NCBI GenBank assembly: GCA_023362775.1
Contig: JALMGJ010000008.1
Coordinates: 19,008,001 to 19,072,000, forward strand
Source of the DNA: Charina bottae
Taxonomy: Eukaryota > Chordata > Lepidosauria > Squamata > Charinaidae
Reading direction: 5' to 3'
Length of the DNA: 64,000 nucleotides
A model generated the notes under the pieces. It had not been told where the DNA came from, did no database searches, and saw nothing but the letters and a program-made list of their open reading frames with translations. Below, one piece after another: positions 1 to 12,639 of this stretch. The position numbers and the translations under genes are program-made. The stretch's first letter is position 1, and every line of letters begins with the position of its first letter.

Positions 1-40
1 ACATAATTCAATATAACATTAACATTTTTAATAGCTACAG

Positions 41-322
41 CATAGCTTTCCAAACTGTGTCGCGACACATTAGTGTGTCATAACAAAACCCGGAAGTGCT
101 GATGGCGCAGCAATACCGCCCCTGCGGTGGTGCACACGGTGACAGTGGTGGTGCGCACGGTGGCGGCAGTGGTGACGGCAGTGGCGCGCCATCAGCGCTT
201 CCGGGTTTTAATGCGAAACACGAGGCCACTGACGTTGCCGCCACTGCTGTGCACGCTGCTGCCCCCGTGCCGCTGCCCCCACCGTTGGTGTGTCACCAAT
301 GGCGGGACTTTGGAAAGCACTG
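41..322. mobile_element. Short non-autonomous hAT element (GCTTTCC family)
   Basis: The ends form imperfect terminal inverted repeats, with GCTTTCCAAACTGTGT at the left and TTTGGAAAGCACTG at the right. They are flanked by an 8-bp duplication with one mismatch, agctacag (33-40) and agctagag (323-330), as expected for hAT transposition. The interior is GC-rich, full of GGTGGTGCGCACGG-type repeats, and codes for no transposase. Sister copies lie at 35929-36262, 57485-57734 and 58581-58818. The short open frames here are by-products of GC-rich, stop-poor DNA. Confidence 0.8.
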
Positions 323-544
323 AGCTAGAGCATCTGGTTCATACGTGAACTGAATATGAGTAATGAGTAATGCCACTGTTGTGAATTAGGCAAGTGAAAT
401 TTTATTTGAAGTCAAGAGAATTCTTTAAATCTTCTCTAATATTCTGGAAAACTAGTTTCCCAAATGGAGGCTAAATCCTCTTATCCTAATAACTAGTGAT
501 GATGTGGGTTGCAGGCCAACACATCTAGCAGGGGGGTCCTTAAA

Positions 545-765
545 CTTTGTTGTTGTTTATTCGTTCAGTTGCTTCTGACTCTTCATGACTTCATGGACCA
601 GCCCACACCAGAGCTTCCTGTCAGCCGTCGCCATCCCCAGCTCCCCCAAGGTCAAGTCCGTCACCTCCAGAATATCATCCATCCATCTTGCCCTTGGTCG
701 GCCCCTCTTCCTTTTGCCTTCTACTTTCCCTAGCATCAGCATCTTCTCCATTAATGTCCTTAAAT
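545..765 (-). pseudogene. BovB (RTE) LINE 3' fragment
   Basis: On the minus strand the reading is KMLMLGKVEGKRKRGRPRAR followed by WMDDILEVTD and ending LVHEVMKSQK. This is the C-terminal end of the BovB reverse transcriptase protein, and the tract of AAC repeats that normally ends BovB copies follows at 545-555. Only this terminal piece is present, so the copy is 5'-truncated and cannot move. The same segment recurs at 30385-30750 on the plus strand. Confidence 0.8.
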
Positions 766-2225
766 TAGGGAACATTAATGTAGACAAAATTGAATTAGAC
801 CAATATAATGCAAACAAATTTATTTGATTCCAGGCTACCACAGGGAGAGATTGAAACACACAAACACACTTGATTTGTAGTGTTCTCATATGCCTCAAGG
901 CTTATTGGCTCAGAAGGTAAAAAAAAAAAGACCCAAACCTCAAAGTTTCCTCCTCAATCTTACATTCTCCAGATGTGTTGGCTTACCTTTGGCTGCAGTC
1001 CAAATTCTGGAAGTGATACTCCACAACTAGTCCCTAAGGAATTCTGGAAGTGATAGTCCCAACATATCTGAAGGGTACCAGGTAAGGGAGAACTATCTAT
1101 ATGTGTTGAGCATCATGCTTTTTCTCTTGTGAGAAAGAGAAGTCAGGGTTGCTACATGTAAAGGACATGATTGTGCAATGAAAGACATAACATATATACA
1201 TATCCCTCAGACATTTTGTAAGTAAAGGAAAGGCCAGCATTCTTTATCCCATCCAGGAAGATCTAGAACATCCTTCTTCCAAAAAAATGAAAGTCTAGTT
1301 TTAGGCTGAAACTGCTTAATGCAAACAATGTGAAGTGATGATCATAGAGATGCTGGCACTGCTAGAAATATAAAAGAAACAGCTGCCCTGCTTTAAAACC
1401 ACAGTACACTGTAATTCACTTTCAAAGAGTTGATAGACAAACAATAGATCAAAGTCCAACAGGATTCCCATGCTAAGGGGAGGAAATTTTCCATTTCAGA
1501 TGAACCTAAGATGAAAACAATGCAGTGAACTAAACCACTTTCCACAGATGTGAGAAAGAAGAGTAACCTAAGAAGCATAACTGCTACTAAACACACACAT
1601 CTAACTCAGGTGTTGCCTTCTGGCATTTTTGTGTGTGTTGTTGATTATTAATCTTTGTAGTTTAATCACTATAAACATTGATGATAATTATCTTAAAAGA
1701 AAATAAGCTTTTTATGTTGTCTTTAGACAACATTAGTTTTTCCCCTTCCTTTAACTTGTAAACCACACTATCTAAACTCTCACCACAATGAGAAATATAA
1801 TCCTCTTGAGCTGAGTAAAAATATTTTAGCCAGGAGGTGATTCTCAAAGCTATGGTAGTTTCTAGTTTTGCATAAAGGCCTTTCTACTCAACTATTTAGA
1901 ATTCTTTCATTTTTAAGTTTTGAATTATCATACAAATTCCACTCTAGTCATGTGCATCAACTAAAATCCCCTGCAATATCAAATGTCAACAGTTCAAGAA
2001 AACCTACATTAGACAAATATTGAAGGAAAATCATGCCCTCTGCAGATTTCACCTGCTGGATTGTGGTTCATGCTTTTATAAAATCATTTAAAACCATCTG
2101 TGTATGAATGTGGTTCCTCTTTTCCAAGGATGTGGGAGTTTACCACTACCACCACAGGAAAGCAGAGTGGGATGCCACAAATCTGCATTAAGTAGGTCAC
2201 AATAGCCAATAAGAGGAAGGATATT
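766..2225. other. No gene seen
   Basis: AT-rich DNA with only short frames lacking recognisable domains. At 960-1090 there is a decayed interspersed repeat (TTCTGGAAGTGATAGTCC and AAGGGTACCAGG). It resembles the hAT-like remnants at 30187-30280 and 47490-47560. Confidence 0.5.
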
Positions 2226-2280
2226 AAAACCGCCCAGAGTCCCCCTTGGGGGAGATGAAGCGGTAATACAAGTTGACATA

Positions 2281-2331
<51 letters not shown>

Positions 2332-2352
2332 ACAAACAAACAAACAAACAAA
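2226..2352 (+). repeat. L2/CR1-type LINE 3' tail with (TAAA)n-(CAAA)n
   Basis: The segment ACCGCCCAGAGTCCCCC to GCGGTAATACAAGTTG is the conserved 3' end shared by the L2/CR1-type elements in this window (compare the minus-strand copy at 16358). It is followed by about 60 bp of TAAA repeats that turn into CAAA repeats. Only the tail of a plus-strand insertion remains. The open frames over the microsatellite are artefacts. Confidence 0.7.
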
Positions 2353-2604
2353 TATTAAGACATTAAAAGACTGGTTTTCTCCTTCTTCCTGCAAAGAATT
2401 TCTCAGAGCACTGTGTTAAAGACAATCCTACCTGGAGGTACACACAAAGTATTGCTCTGCAGGAGAGCACTTGCCCAGAAATTTTAAACAAAGAATAAAT
2501 AAATTAAGTAATTAGTTTGAAATGCATGCATTTAAATCCATTTTATTGCCATTTCAATTACTACCATATTTTTGTTTAAAGCATGGATTGAGAAGCAGTT
2601 AAAA

Positions 2605-2661
2605 ATGAATGAATGAATGAATGAATGAATGAATGAATGAATGAATGAATGAATGAATGAA
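2605..2661. repeat. (GAAT)n microsatellite
   Basis: About 14 near-perfect tetranucleotide units. No SINE or LINE body is visible directly upstream, so its source is unclear. Confidence 0.95.
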
Positions 2662-4744
2662 ATAGGGGAAAACGTGCAGGAAAACACACTTATCATAATG
2701 TTATAGAAGACATCTTTATTTACTGGACCTTTTTAAACAGATCAGGAGTGCACAGTTATTTCTGGGCCAAGATATTTAAGTGGCATCACCTTCCAAAAAG
2801 CATTTGATGTGACCAGGAGAAAAAATGAATTTGAGTTCACTTGCATTTGCATTTACTTAAAATTAAACGTAGTTAATATGACTACTAACCAGATATGTAT
2901 TTAATAAATTTCCTCTTCTGTTGCCTAACCGTTTGGCTCTATATGATATTCTATAATTTAGCATTACATTCTCCTGGTTAGAATCTTTCTGTTTGGAAAC
3001 AACAGGTCAACACTGCAGACACTGGTTAGCTGAATTTATGAATGTGCTAAAACATACTAATAGTTATCACTCAAGCCCCTCTTAGATGTAGCTTAAGACT
3101 GGTTCAAATAGTATGCTTTTGTGCCAAACTCCTTTTTTACTTTTGTAGACCTTTCAAATCTGCTGATTCCCTATGTTCTACAGCTTTCTCCAGTGAGGGG
3201 CTTTTTAGGGATGTAAATTATAACCCCCATCACCTCCAGCCAATATAGCCATTTTGAGCATATTAATTAGATTTGCATACATGATTCACGTGCTTCCAAA
3301 ATTCAGTGGGGGTTGTCATTGCAAGTTCATGCATCTTTGGCTTTTGCTTTCTAAGGTTATTCTATCATATATCCCAATATATTCATTGATACAGTGAGAA
3401 GCCACTGTAGAAGTTTATCACTCACTGTATTTGAGATAGAAAAGCAATTTTCTCTCACAGACCAAACTCAGAAAAAATGTACTGTTTGTGTTTCCAGCCC
3501 AATAAGAGGCACTACATTGTGTTTTGACAATCACAAACTTTTTTCTCCCAACTGCTCTATTTCCAAAGCATTAATCATGTTGAGAATCTAGCCAAGAAGG
3601 GGATTATATTTTGACCACCAACAAAAGACAGATAAACATTTAAGCGATAAATATGAAAGGTACTTTTCTTAAAAACAAAACAGAAAAGGAGTCTGTTTCA
3701 AAGAAACAAACCCCTTAGTTTCATTAATGGAGTATGATTAAAGGTTTTTGTTTTAAAAATTAATCAGGTTAAAAAATCAGTGGTGGGCTGTCTGATTTTA
3801 TAAATCCACCACTGAGCCAACATTAAATGAGATAAATTAAGCATAAAATCTGCTTTATTATTTTTGATATTTTTAGGCAGCTCAAAAGAATCGGGGAAGG
3901 GAGGGAAAAGCTCAAGGAAAGTAATGGAACAGACAAAGTAAGAGTGATTTTAGGGGGAAAGAAGAGGAGCAGTTGTTTGCTAGAGAGAAAGGAAAGGAAA
4001 GAGAGAGAAATCATAAATAAAAGTGCTTTCTCCAAGAGCATGTATCAGCAACTCAACTCTGTTCACGATTCTTATTCTTTTTCCATAGTTTATTTAACTT
4101 ATTACAGAGTGGGGTCTAGGAAGAAAGACAAACAAGTCAGCCCAAAAGTGCTTGACCATCCTAGGATCAGTTCAGTTTCCAATGCAATGGTGAGATTGGA
4201 AGATGTTTTCCCCACCTGCTGGTAACATGCTGCAGTGGGAGAGCTACAAAGCTGGAGAATTTAACTAATCACCTTAATCTCCCACCACTAACAGTGATTC
4301 AGAATAGACATAGTAGGGGCAGAGCAAGGCTCAGCAATATGGGTAGCAAAATTTAGCTGACATACTTTTCTACTAATTAAACAATAAAAAGTAACTCAAT
4401 AGGAAGAAGGCTGATATAGTTTTCCAGTATATCCCCATCAGACCTCTGAATCAAGACAAGCCAAACTAAGGAATGAGTAACTGCAGTGGGTGGAAAATCC
4501 AAATAGACTCCCAACTCACAGGTTTATATACTCAATTATTCATTTCATTCTCTACTTGAGTAGAACGTACCAATATGAACCAGTGCAAGGAAAAAACAGT
4601 CAAATTTACAGTGAAATGGTGGAAGATAAAGCATTATAACAAACAAATCATGTCCAATTACAGTTGTAGCTATCTATATCCAAGGGAAGAAGTACAGCAC
4701 TGATAACTACACAATAGTAAGGAGTAGCTAGTGTGACAATAGCT
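2662..4744. other. No gene seen
   Basis: AT-rich background. The short frames at 3394-3591 and 3944-4225 have no recognisable motif, codon pattern or splice context, and I do not call them genes. Confidence 0.5.
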
Positions 4745-4925
4745 GTTGTTATTATTTACATTCTGCCATTTCTCAGAGTTTCAAGACCAAGTACCTCCCC
4801 TAATTTACTCCCACAACAACAGCCCTGAGAGAGTGAGTGACACAAAGTCATCCAGTATGTTGTTTGATAAGATGCGACTTGCACTTGGGTCTCCAATGCC
4901 TTCCAAAAGCTGAAATGTATGAGTT
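4745..4925. repeat. Ancient MIR/CORE-like SINE remnant
   Basis: The string CCCACAACAACAGCCCTGAG, followed by AAAGTCATCCAGT and later CTTGGGTCTCC, has the order of a MIR-type SINE 3' half (ACAACAACCCTGTGAGG, then CAAGGTCACCCAGT, then GGGTCTCC). It is heavily diverged and is offered as a low-confidence remnant. Confidence 0.4.
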
Positions 4926-5604
4926 TTAAGCTTTTCCTTGAGATGACATCAATTTTTTTAGTAAAGGCCTATGAGCCTGATCATGTATATGTCAGTTAGG
5001 ACTTGATCACCAGGACCAAAGCATGTCTGTTTGCCAAGCATTTTTTGCGACTGTATCTCACTTTCTTTTCTATCTTGGTATAGGAGATACTATGAACTGA
5101 TAAAGCACAAATGCAGAACTAGATTCAATGATGGTTAAAAATATGTTTTATTTTGTGAGCAGCATTCTAGAAAGCCTATTTTATTCAAGTTCTTCATTAT
5201 CCAAACAGCTTCTGCAGGAATTGCTGATTGCTGTTCCAAGGGAAGAGAAAAGTATCAAACACCTTTTGTCTCTATGAAACTTTGTTTCAACAACAATTTT
5301 ATATGAGCTCTCTTGTGTCTTGAATTTTCTCTTGTTTTTGACTTCTATGCTTTTTTTCCTTTTTTTTCCCGTTCTCAGTTCCTAGTTTTTGATCCTCTTT
5401 AGGCTGCCGTCTGTGGTGAGATCTCAGTGGAAGAAAAGTAGTAAATGGGAGAGAAAGTAAACAGGGAAAAAAGGAAGGAAAAACAATTGGGAAATTATAG
5501 AATTTTCAGGAAAAAAATTCCTTTCAGAAACACTTCTAATGATAAGAGCTAGTGAATGATCATTAAAATGAAGTTCCACAAGGTAGGGGCAACTCAACTG
5601 AGAA
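4926..5604. other. No gene seen
   Basis: AT-rich DNA with poly-T and poly-A stretches and no recognised feature. Confidence 0.5.
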
Positions 5605-5762
5605 CTTTATTTTATTAATCTCACAGGTAGGGCAGGAAGGGATGAATGAGAGCGGTCCTTCTGTAATCTGGGATCAAACAATTCAGGACTTTAAAGGCCA
5701 ATACCATCATTCTAAATGCAAAATGTTTTGGCAGGCAATGGAAGCAAGGCAATTTATATTTC
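5605..5762 (-). pseudogene. Old L2/CR1-type LINE fragment
   Basis: AGGACTTTAAAGGCCAATAC matches the reverse-transcriptase C-terminal stretch (minus strand) of the better preserved L2 copies at 16830 and 44500, where GGGCTTTAAAGG is followed by AACCAACACCTTGAATTG. This copy is strongly diverged and has no intact frame. Confidence 0.5.
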
Positions 5763-6224
5763 ATATGACCTAACATCTACCAGTACTGGGGGAACAATGA
5801 TTTTGGGTTGAGTTGCTGTGTGGCATGACTTTGGCCTTGTTCTCTTCTCTAAATTTTTGCTTTGGACGCTCTTTCTATAAGAATTAGAGATAATTCTATA
5901 AGAATTAGTGACACAACTATCTATTCCCCATTCTATTGTCCATTTGTCCAGCTATTCATTGCAAAAACTAGATGAGATTTCAGATGAAAAAATTAGTCAT
6001 TATGGTCAAAGGCTGTGACCCTGGTCTATAATTCTAAAGGGCATGACAATACATAAGGTCATGCTTATAATCTTATTAAGTGCAACAGTTACTGAAAAGA
6101 TTGGGCCTTCTTTACACATTTCTCACTATTATGTTTCTTAGTTATTGATTTCTTAAATGCTGACTTTTCTTTAACTCTCCGATCCTAGATACATGTGATT
6201 TAAGTAAGACCAACTGAATAGTTT

Positions 6225-6303
6225 ATGTTGTACTTTATGTTTATGTTTATATTTATATTATATTTATATTTATATTTATATTATATTTATATTTATATTA
6301 TAA
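6225..6303. repeat. (TTTATA)n-like AT array
   Basis: Interleaved TTTATG, TTTATA and TTATAT units about 5 to 12 bp long. The array is imperfect and may form cruciform or easily melted DNA. Confidence 0.85.
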
Positions 6304-7926
6304 CACTTTATGTTGTAGTTTAATACACTGAATAACAGTAGATGGCACTAGCTCCCTAATAATAAAGAACTTGAGTGTCTTACCCATATTTAAACATATA
6401 TTTTAAGCAAATGTGTTTTTTTAAAAAATTGGTTTATTCCAAATGAGACTATTTCTGTACTCCTGCATTGTTTTCACTGGCTGCCAACATCCCCTAGGGC
6501 TCCGAAATTTCAGTTCTTTTAAATCTTTGTCACTGAAATTTCAGTTCTTTCAAATGAAGGTAAAAACAATTATTTGCAATCTTAGAAAGTTAAATCCAGT
6601 CTTTCTATATGTGAAATATTTGCTTTGCTATTGAGTGATTTTCTTCCTCTTCTCATTTTTATTTATCAGTGCTTGCGCTTTTCAATTTGCCCAGCTATAT
6701 TTTTTAATTATATCTATTGCATCAAAATATCCTAAAATTGAAGCTAGCCTTTCAGTTTTATGATTATGATGTATTCCTATAAAACCATATGTTTTCCATC
6801 TTTTTCTTCTATCTACCCCAATTTTAGCTTATATATGCTATTTATAGTAAGATTGATAGTTTTTTTAAAAATATTAAAATGCCAACATTGGTAAGAGGCC
6901 CTGGGTTTGAGCCCTAGCAAATTTAGTTAAAAAGGATTTATTGCTTTATTTTACATTTAGATGCCAATGCCTACAAATGTGGTGGAAAAAAGCAAGACTG
7001 ATTTATTAATAAAAACAAAAGGAAGATTGCCTTAAATTCATTTCACTGAATCATAAACAATGAAATGGAAGAAGTAAAAAAAAAGTAGGAGATAGCTAAT
7101 AGAAACGGTACGTCTTTGATGATATATGCAAATTAAGCTTCACAACTGATTTCTTCCTGTACAAAGACAGTACAACCCAATAACTTGATGGGAATGAAAG
7201 TCAATATAGAAAAGACTGTGGGCGCCTTATCTGCCCCTGATAATTCCAGGACTGACTAGGTATTCTTGTTTGATAGATGCTTATTTTGCAGCTACAGAAT
7301 GTGCCAAATATTTATTAATCTGATACATGGTGTATTTGTTGTTGAGCAGGGCAAAGTTCATGTTTTGCATGCTAACTTGAAACAAGAAAGTGACCTTTGT
7401 CTGGGATAACTGAGGGAATCTGATGCCAAGAAGCATATGTGAGTCTAATATATAATGTTACTGTTTCTTCAGAATGAACATAGCTTTTGAAGAACTTTTA
7501 TGCCTTATTTTCTCCAAAGTGATGGAATAAATAACATCAACAAATAAACTTAAATGGAACATTTTGATAAATTTGTACTGGTTTGCATGTCTCTAGATAG
7601 GTATATGCCCCCTGATGTAAAAATAGCCTTTTGCTCTCTGCTTACATGTTAGCTGGAACTATCTACAAACATAAAATAAAGTGATGGTTAAATAGGCACT
7701 GAAACTATTTTAAAAAATTGTAATATATTTGTTCATTTGCCTAATATGCATTGGTAGGAAATGGTAGGAAATTAGGTATATAGAAATTTGTACAAATTCC
7801 CCGAAACTGGCATAAATACCTGAACAATGGTATGGTGCCATTTCCAAATCATTGCTCATTTTCTCAGACCTGTTCCTGTTAAAATTATCTTAACAATTCA
7901 AGGAAAGGCACACATACCGTATATGG
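6304..7926. other. No gene seen
   Basis: AT-rich. CTTTTAAATCTTTGTCACTG and the phrase GAAATTTCAGTTCTTT, which occurs twice near 6505 and 6536, form a small local duplication. Nothing else is recognised. Confidence 0.5.
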
Positions 7927-8223
7927 CAGGGGTCCCCAACCTGTGGCCCACAGCCCACTAGTGGGCCGTGGCCTGTTGGGAAGTGGGCTGCGGGGCTCCC
8001 TTCTGCAAACCCTGCCCCCGGTGCACGCGATTACCCCGCCCCCGGTGCGCATGATTGGCTCCCGCCTGCAACCCCACCCCCCAGTGCACGTGATTGGCTC
8101 CCACCTGCAAACCCCCCCGGTGCGCGCAATTGGCTCCCGCCTGCAAATGCCACCCCACCCTGGTCCGTGGGAAAAAATTCTTCCACAACTGGTCCCTGGT
8201 GCCAGAAAGGTTGGGGACCGCTG
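7927..8223. mobile_element. Non-autonomous hAT element (CAGGGGTCCCCAACC type)
   Basis: The left end CAGGGGTCCCCAACCTG and right end AGGTTGGGGACCGCTG are inverted repeats of the Charlie-like hAT type. The flanks gtatatgg and gatatggg are only a partial match, so the TSD has decayed. The interior holds three to four units of about 40 bp, each with GATTGGCTCCCGCCTGCAA. The same unit fills the right end of the hAT element at 34733-37484, linking the two families. No transposase is encoded. Confidence 0.8.
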
Positions 8224-9889
8224 GATATGGGATGAAATAGTTTCACATATTGATGGAGAAATAGACCTTGTTAAACTTTGGGCCTGGGATCAAATCTCTT
8301 TTGAATGCTATTGGTATGCAATATGCTATTTGGTTGCTAGAAGTTGAAAGCAACTTGATAGCACATAATCCTTATGGAAAATTTAAAGTATTATAAAATC
8401 AAAGTCAGAACTCATTATACATATAGGAAATATAAACTTGATAGATAAGTTATATAGGCTGAAGATTTTTGAGTTTAGCAGCATTGCCAGTCTGAAGACA
8501 CATCCCAATATAATGTGGAAAGTAAACCTGACAGGCAGAACTACAGTATGTTGTCAAATGTAGGTCACTGCTTAACATTTATAAACCAGGAAGTAAACAG
8601 GATTTCAGATGGGACAGGACAAAAGGTTAAACTTTTTCTCCATTACCACTTTTCATCCTAATTTCTCCCATTGGTTACATTTCTTCCTACAAATGTTGAG
8701 ACCCTAGCTGATTCCATCTGGAAGGAAAATAGTTGCTCAGATCAGAAGGCTGCAGCACAGAGATACAATATGTTGTTGCACTAAAGTTCACAGCACCCTT
8801 TACAACTGGCCAAGCTGGGTGGGTTTACTACAAGTTATAGATCCACAGCATCTGGAGGTCCAGTGTCACATAACAGAAATCAGTGGGCAGATGAATGATT
8901 TAGCATCCCTGCCCAATATTTTCCTCATTATACACTGTGGGATTTCTTAGAGTATGCATATAGTTCTAATGATACCTCTAATTTTAGCTCACAGCCATAT
9001 AGTTTAGTCCAACCAAGTATTTAGTAAATAACCCATTTTAAGATACTTTGGGTTGCATAGGCCAAGGAAAATTATGGTTTCTCTAGCCAAATTTGGCAAC
9101 ATCTGTTGATACATTTCATAGCACTCCTGATGAATACATGAATGGATAAACACTGAATTTTATTTAATTATTGGCCTGTGCCACATCCTATGCAATTAAA
9201 TTCATAGTATAATTTCATGCTGGGTGAGAAAGCATTTCCTACAGAGAAACCACAAAATCCATGGTCAAGAGACATATTTTCAGGTTTTTTTAAAAAAAAA
9301 ATGGATTATAATTGTAACTGAATGACAACTAACAAATGTTACTGAGATTTTTTTTTAAAAAGGGGGGGAATAACTGTTACATTAATTGGTATACCACAAT
9401 TAGGGCTTACAGATGGTCCAATTCTTCCTCCTCCTGTACCATAAGCAGCTAGAAGTCTTAGTTGTGGCAACTGGAGCAGCATGAGGGGATAATGAGACTG
9501 AAAATAATTACAGATTTGTACCATTCATCATGTGTCATGCGCAATCACATGTTGATTGGTTTTTGTTCCAAAATAATCAGTTTATTCTTGAAACAAATGG
9601 CCGGTTTAGGCAACCTTATATTCTTCACGAACCTTTGGGAAATGATGGCTTGAAGTGCATTAGCATAATCAATTGCATTCCAATGCTACCCCATCCCCAG
9701 TCCCTCAAGTTTCCATCTACATACAGTATGTCTTCCAGTCTCTTTAATAATTCAACTGAAACCAGATTACAGACCAATTCATGTTTGAAAATTCTCCTAC
9801 GGTATCAACATTTTGTGTCCGTGAGCTAAACACATATTGGGCAAATTAAAGGCTGAGGATCAAAATGGACATGTGTATTGGGACCTCAA
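8224..9889. other. No gene seen
   Basis: AT-rich, with only short uninformative frames such as 9339-9524 and 9530-9829. Confidence 0.5.
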
Positions 9890-10140
9890 AACTGTGCCTT
9901 CTCTGTAGGAGCACCTGCCCTCTGGAATGAGGTTCCCACCGAGACCCAGATGGCCCCTACTCTGCTGTTGTTTAGAAGAGCTGTGAAGACCTGGCCCTTC
10001 ACCCAGGCCTTTGGCGAGGGATAGTGAGACCCCTCATTTCATTTTGCTTGCCATCTTTTATCCTTATCTTTTATGTTTTATTAAGTTGTCTGTAATTTCT
10101 TTGATTATTGTGAGCCACCCAGAGTCATTGACAGTTGGAG
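9890..10140 (+). pseudogene. L2/CR1-type LINE 3' end
   Basis: Plus-strand translation gives FSVGAPALWNEVP and then LLLFRRAVKTW. This corresponds to APALWNILPLEVRQAPTLMT and KTWLCHLAW at the end of the L2 protein encoded at 16537. The following TTGTGAGCCACCCAGAGTC matches the 3' untranslated tail. The copy is 5'-truncated to roughly the last 250 bp. Confidence 0.7.
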
Positions 10141-10909
10141 ATCTGCCCTGAGAATAATATTTCAAAAATTTTAACCATGAAAACAGTTTTTTGCCATGTT
10201 GAAAATCAATTGGTTATTGCTGATTAGGCTGGTGTTATATTGTGTGTTACATATCAAACTTTATACTGTTATGCTCCTTCCCTTCCCCATTTTTCATTTT
10301 CATTTTATCATAGCTCTTTGTTCAGGGCTTTCTATGAACTGAGGAACTGATTCTATTTAGCTCAGCAGGTAGAAGCCATCTTCATTCCCATTTGTCCCAA
10401 TGTTAATATTAAATTCCCAGAGAAGAAGGTAGGTGATGGGGATAAGTAGTCAGAAAGACAAATGAAAAGACAAGAATTGCAGTCAGAATTAAGACTGGGC
10501 AAATAGTAAGTTAAACAAGGTGCCAAACTAAACTCTGTGACTTGGTGTACTATGTTTTGAGGGTAATTATCTCCATGAACTAAAGTTTAAAAAAAGAAAA
10601 AGAAATAGATACCTTTGTTTTTCAAGTTCCACCGATAAGTGTTATCTCTGAAGATGATTTGTTAATTTCAAAGTATGTTTATATTTCAATCTCTAGTTTG
10701 ATATCATTAATCCTAGGTTAAAATTCATAAAACTCTTCTTTATTTTGCTAAGCTTTGCAATTCAACATAAGTCACACAACTTGAGAATATCAAGAAACTG
10801 ACTTGAAGAAGGCTGGTGAAGATGCAGAGGTGTTATTTTATTCTTCAACTGGCCCTCCCTGACAGCAGACCTGACAGCTCCCTTTTTCTTCGTTCTGTTT
10901 CTCCTGCAC
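10141..10909. other. No gene seen
   Basis: AT-rich background with no recognised feature. Confidence 0.5.
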
Positions 10910-11440
10910 TGCCAGGCAACAATGCAGGACGCTACCAAGAAACTCTTTCAAAGGAGACTGGTGGTGCGTAGATGCAGCACTGCTAACCAATAGCAGGTCA
11001 TGCTATGTGCTTTAGGCCTAATGCTTTGAGGCCTAGTGTGTGTAACAGCTAACTTCCAGCCAATCAGAATGCTAGAAGAACTGAATATACAACCATGCAA
11101 AATGGTGTTCTATGTCTTCTTGATTTCTAGTGTTTTTAGCCATGTAGTTCTTCACGTGTTCACTTCCCATGGACTGGGCAGAGTGAGCTATGCCTGGCTT
11201 TGGGTATAGGCCATGGCAGGAACTCTGGCCCTGGGATCAATACATGGAACTCTGCTTATAAGTTTGTTTGGTTTTTCCTTTTACAATGATGTATATTGTA
11301 TATTCATCTTTTTCATTGTTTGCGATAATGTATTGTATCTGCATTATTGCCTTATGCTAAACAGTAAACACTGTTGGCCCTAACAAGCTGCATTCTTGTC
11401 TGTTTATTCTCAAGCCTCGGTTTTCCCCTTTCAGCCAGCA
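10910..11440 (+). repeat. Possible decayed solo LTR
   Basis: This block is less AT-rich than its flanks. In plus-strand order it has two CCAAT-like sites (about 10986 and 11054), a TATA-like GCTTATAAG (about 11248) and a late ATTGTATCTGC to CAGTAAACACTG stretch, followed by a T/C-rich tail. That order resembles an LTR promoter and polyadenylation region, but I could not define TG...CA ends or a TSD. It may be unrelated unique DNA. Confidence 0.25.
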
Positions 11441-12639
11441 TATACCCCATCAGAAGATTGGAGGTGTACAACAATTCTTGACAACACAACTTGGTGTTCA
11501 GACCACTATGGTATTCCTTCAGTGGCAACAGTCAACTTCGAAAAACCAAAAGGAAGAAAGAATTCAAATGTGTACTGTATGAGCTGTTGCCATTTCTTTA
11601 AAAATTGGTGGTTAGGATTGAGTGAGGGGACATATCTACGGTCTATAACTCAGAGCAGGCGGCGCACTATTAAAGTGAAGCAAAGTCAAGTGCAGCTGGT
11701 TCTTGAACAGGAATCCCAGGGCTGTAGGCTAGACTAGGGAAGCAAAATACATCCCAGAAAAAGGCAGTTTGTCACAGTCATATGAAAGACCTGTAATCAG
11801 TCCATCAACTAGCAAGCTAAAACAATAATTTTACAAATTGTCACCAGACACAAAACACATAGAAAAGAAACTGAGAATAATTTATCATTGCACTCTTTCA
11901 GCACCAGCACAGACTAGATTCCACCAAGGTTTGCTAATAGGGAACAATCCATAGTATGATAGCACTAAAAAGGAACATAAAGTTATGATCCAACCCAATT
12001 CCCATCCCTCCCTCCCCCAACACATAGATAAACACACACACTCACCAGAAAGTTGGATGATCCATTCACCTAGCTTCATCTTTGTTCTATGAGCTGTGGA
12101 CAGAAAGACAGAAGCAATTATTTCTTACTTCTTCTGATGATATTTTGCATAATGTCATCATAATGCAGCTAAAATACCTTTTCCTCCATTATTTTTCCCA
12201 TCTAAAGCTAGCACTTCTTCCAATTAAACAAGTTCAAATCCTTGCATTTTTTCCCCTAGAGATTTACCTTTTAAGTCAGTTGGGTTCTGTGTTTTATTTC
12301 TAACAAATTTATGTGTTACAGAGTTTATGATTTCCTTTCTGAATCTGAAATTAAAGTATCACTCTAACAATGTTCCTTTATGTCCTTTTTATCATGTTAA
12401 GGTTCTTGAAAATTATGGCAATATCTAACTGCCAGCACATGCTTCACTTCCTAACTGAAGATCAAAGAAGTTATCCCAAGAAGCAAGTGTAACACAAGGA
12501 TGAACAACTTTTCCTTTACTGCACATGACCTTTGAATGGTATGCTAGAGTCCACACTTCAAAAACTAGTGGGCTAGGAAGAACGAGGACAGTAATATTGA
12601 ATTTCATTTTTCTACATTTCAATTCAACTGCAATTAAAT
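11441..12639. other. No gene seen
   Basis: The frame at 11396-11737 (113 codons) has no recognisable domain and overlaps the doubtful LTR. I treat it as chance. Confidence 0.5.

Noticed and set aside
2084..2351. Overlapping 87-codon minus-strand frames rich in YLFI
   Set aside because: They are translations of a TAAA/CAAA microsatellite and LINE tail.
11396..11737. 113-codon plus-strand frame as a possible host exon
   Set aside because: No splice sites in phase, no domain and ordinary AT-rich codon content. Nothing supports coding.
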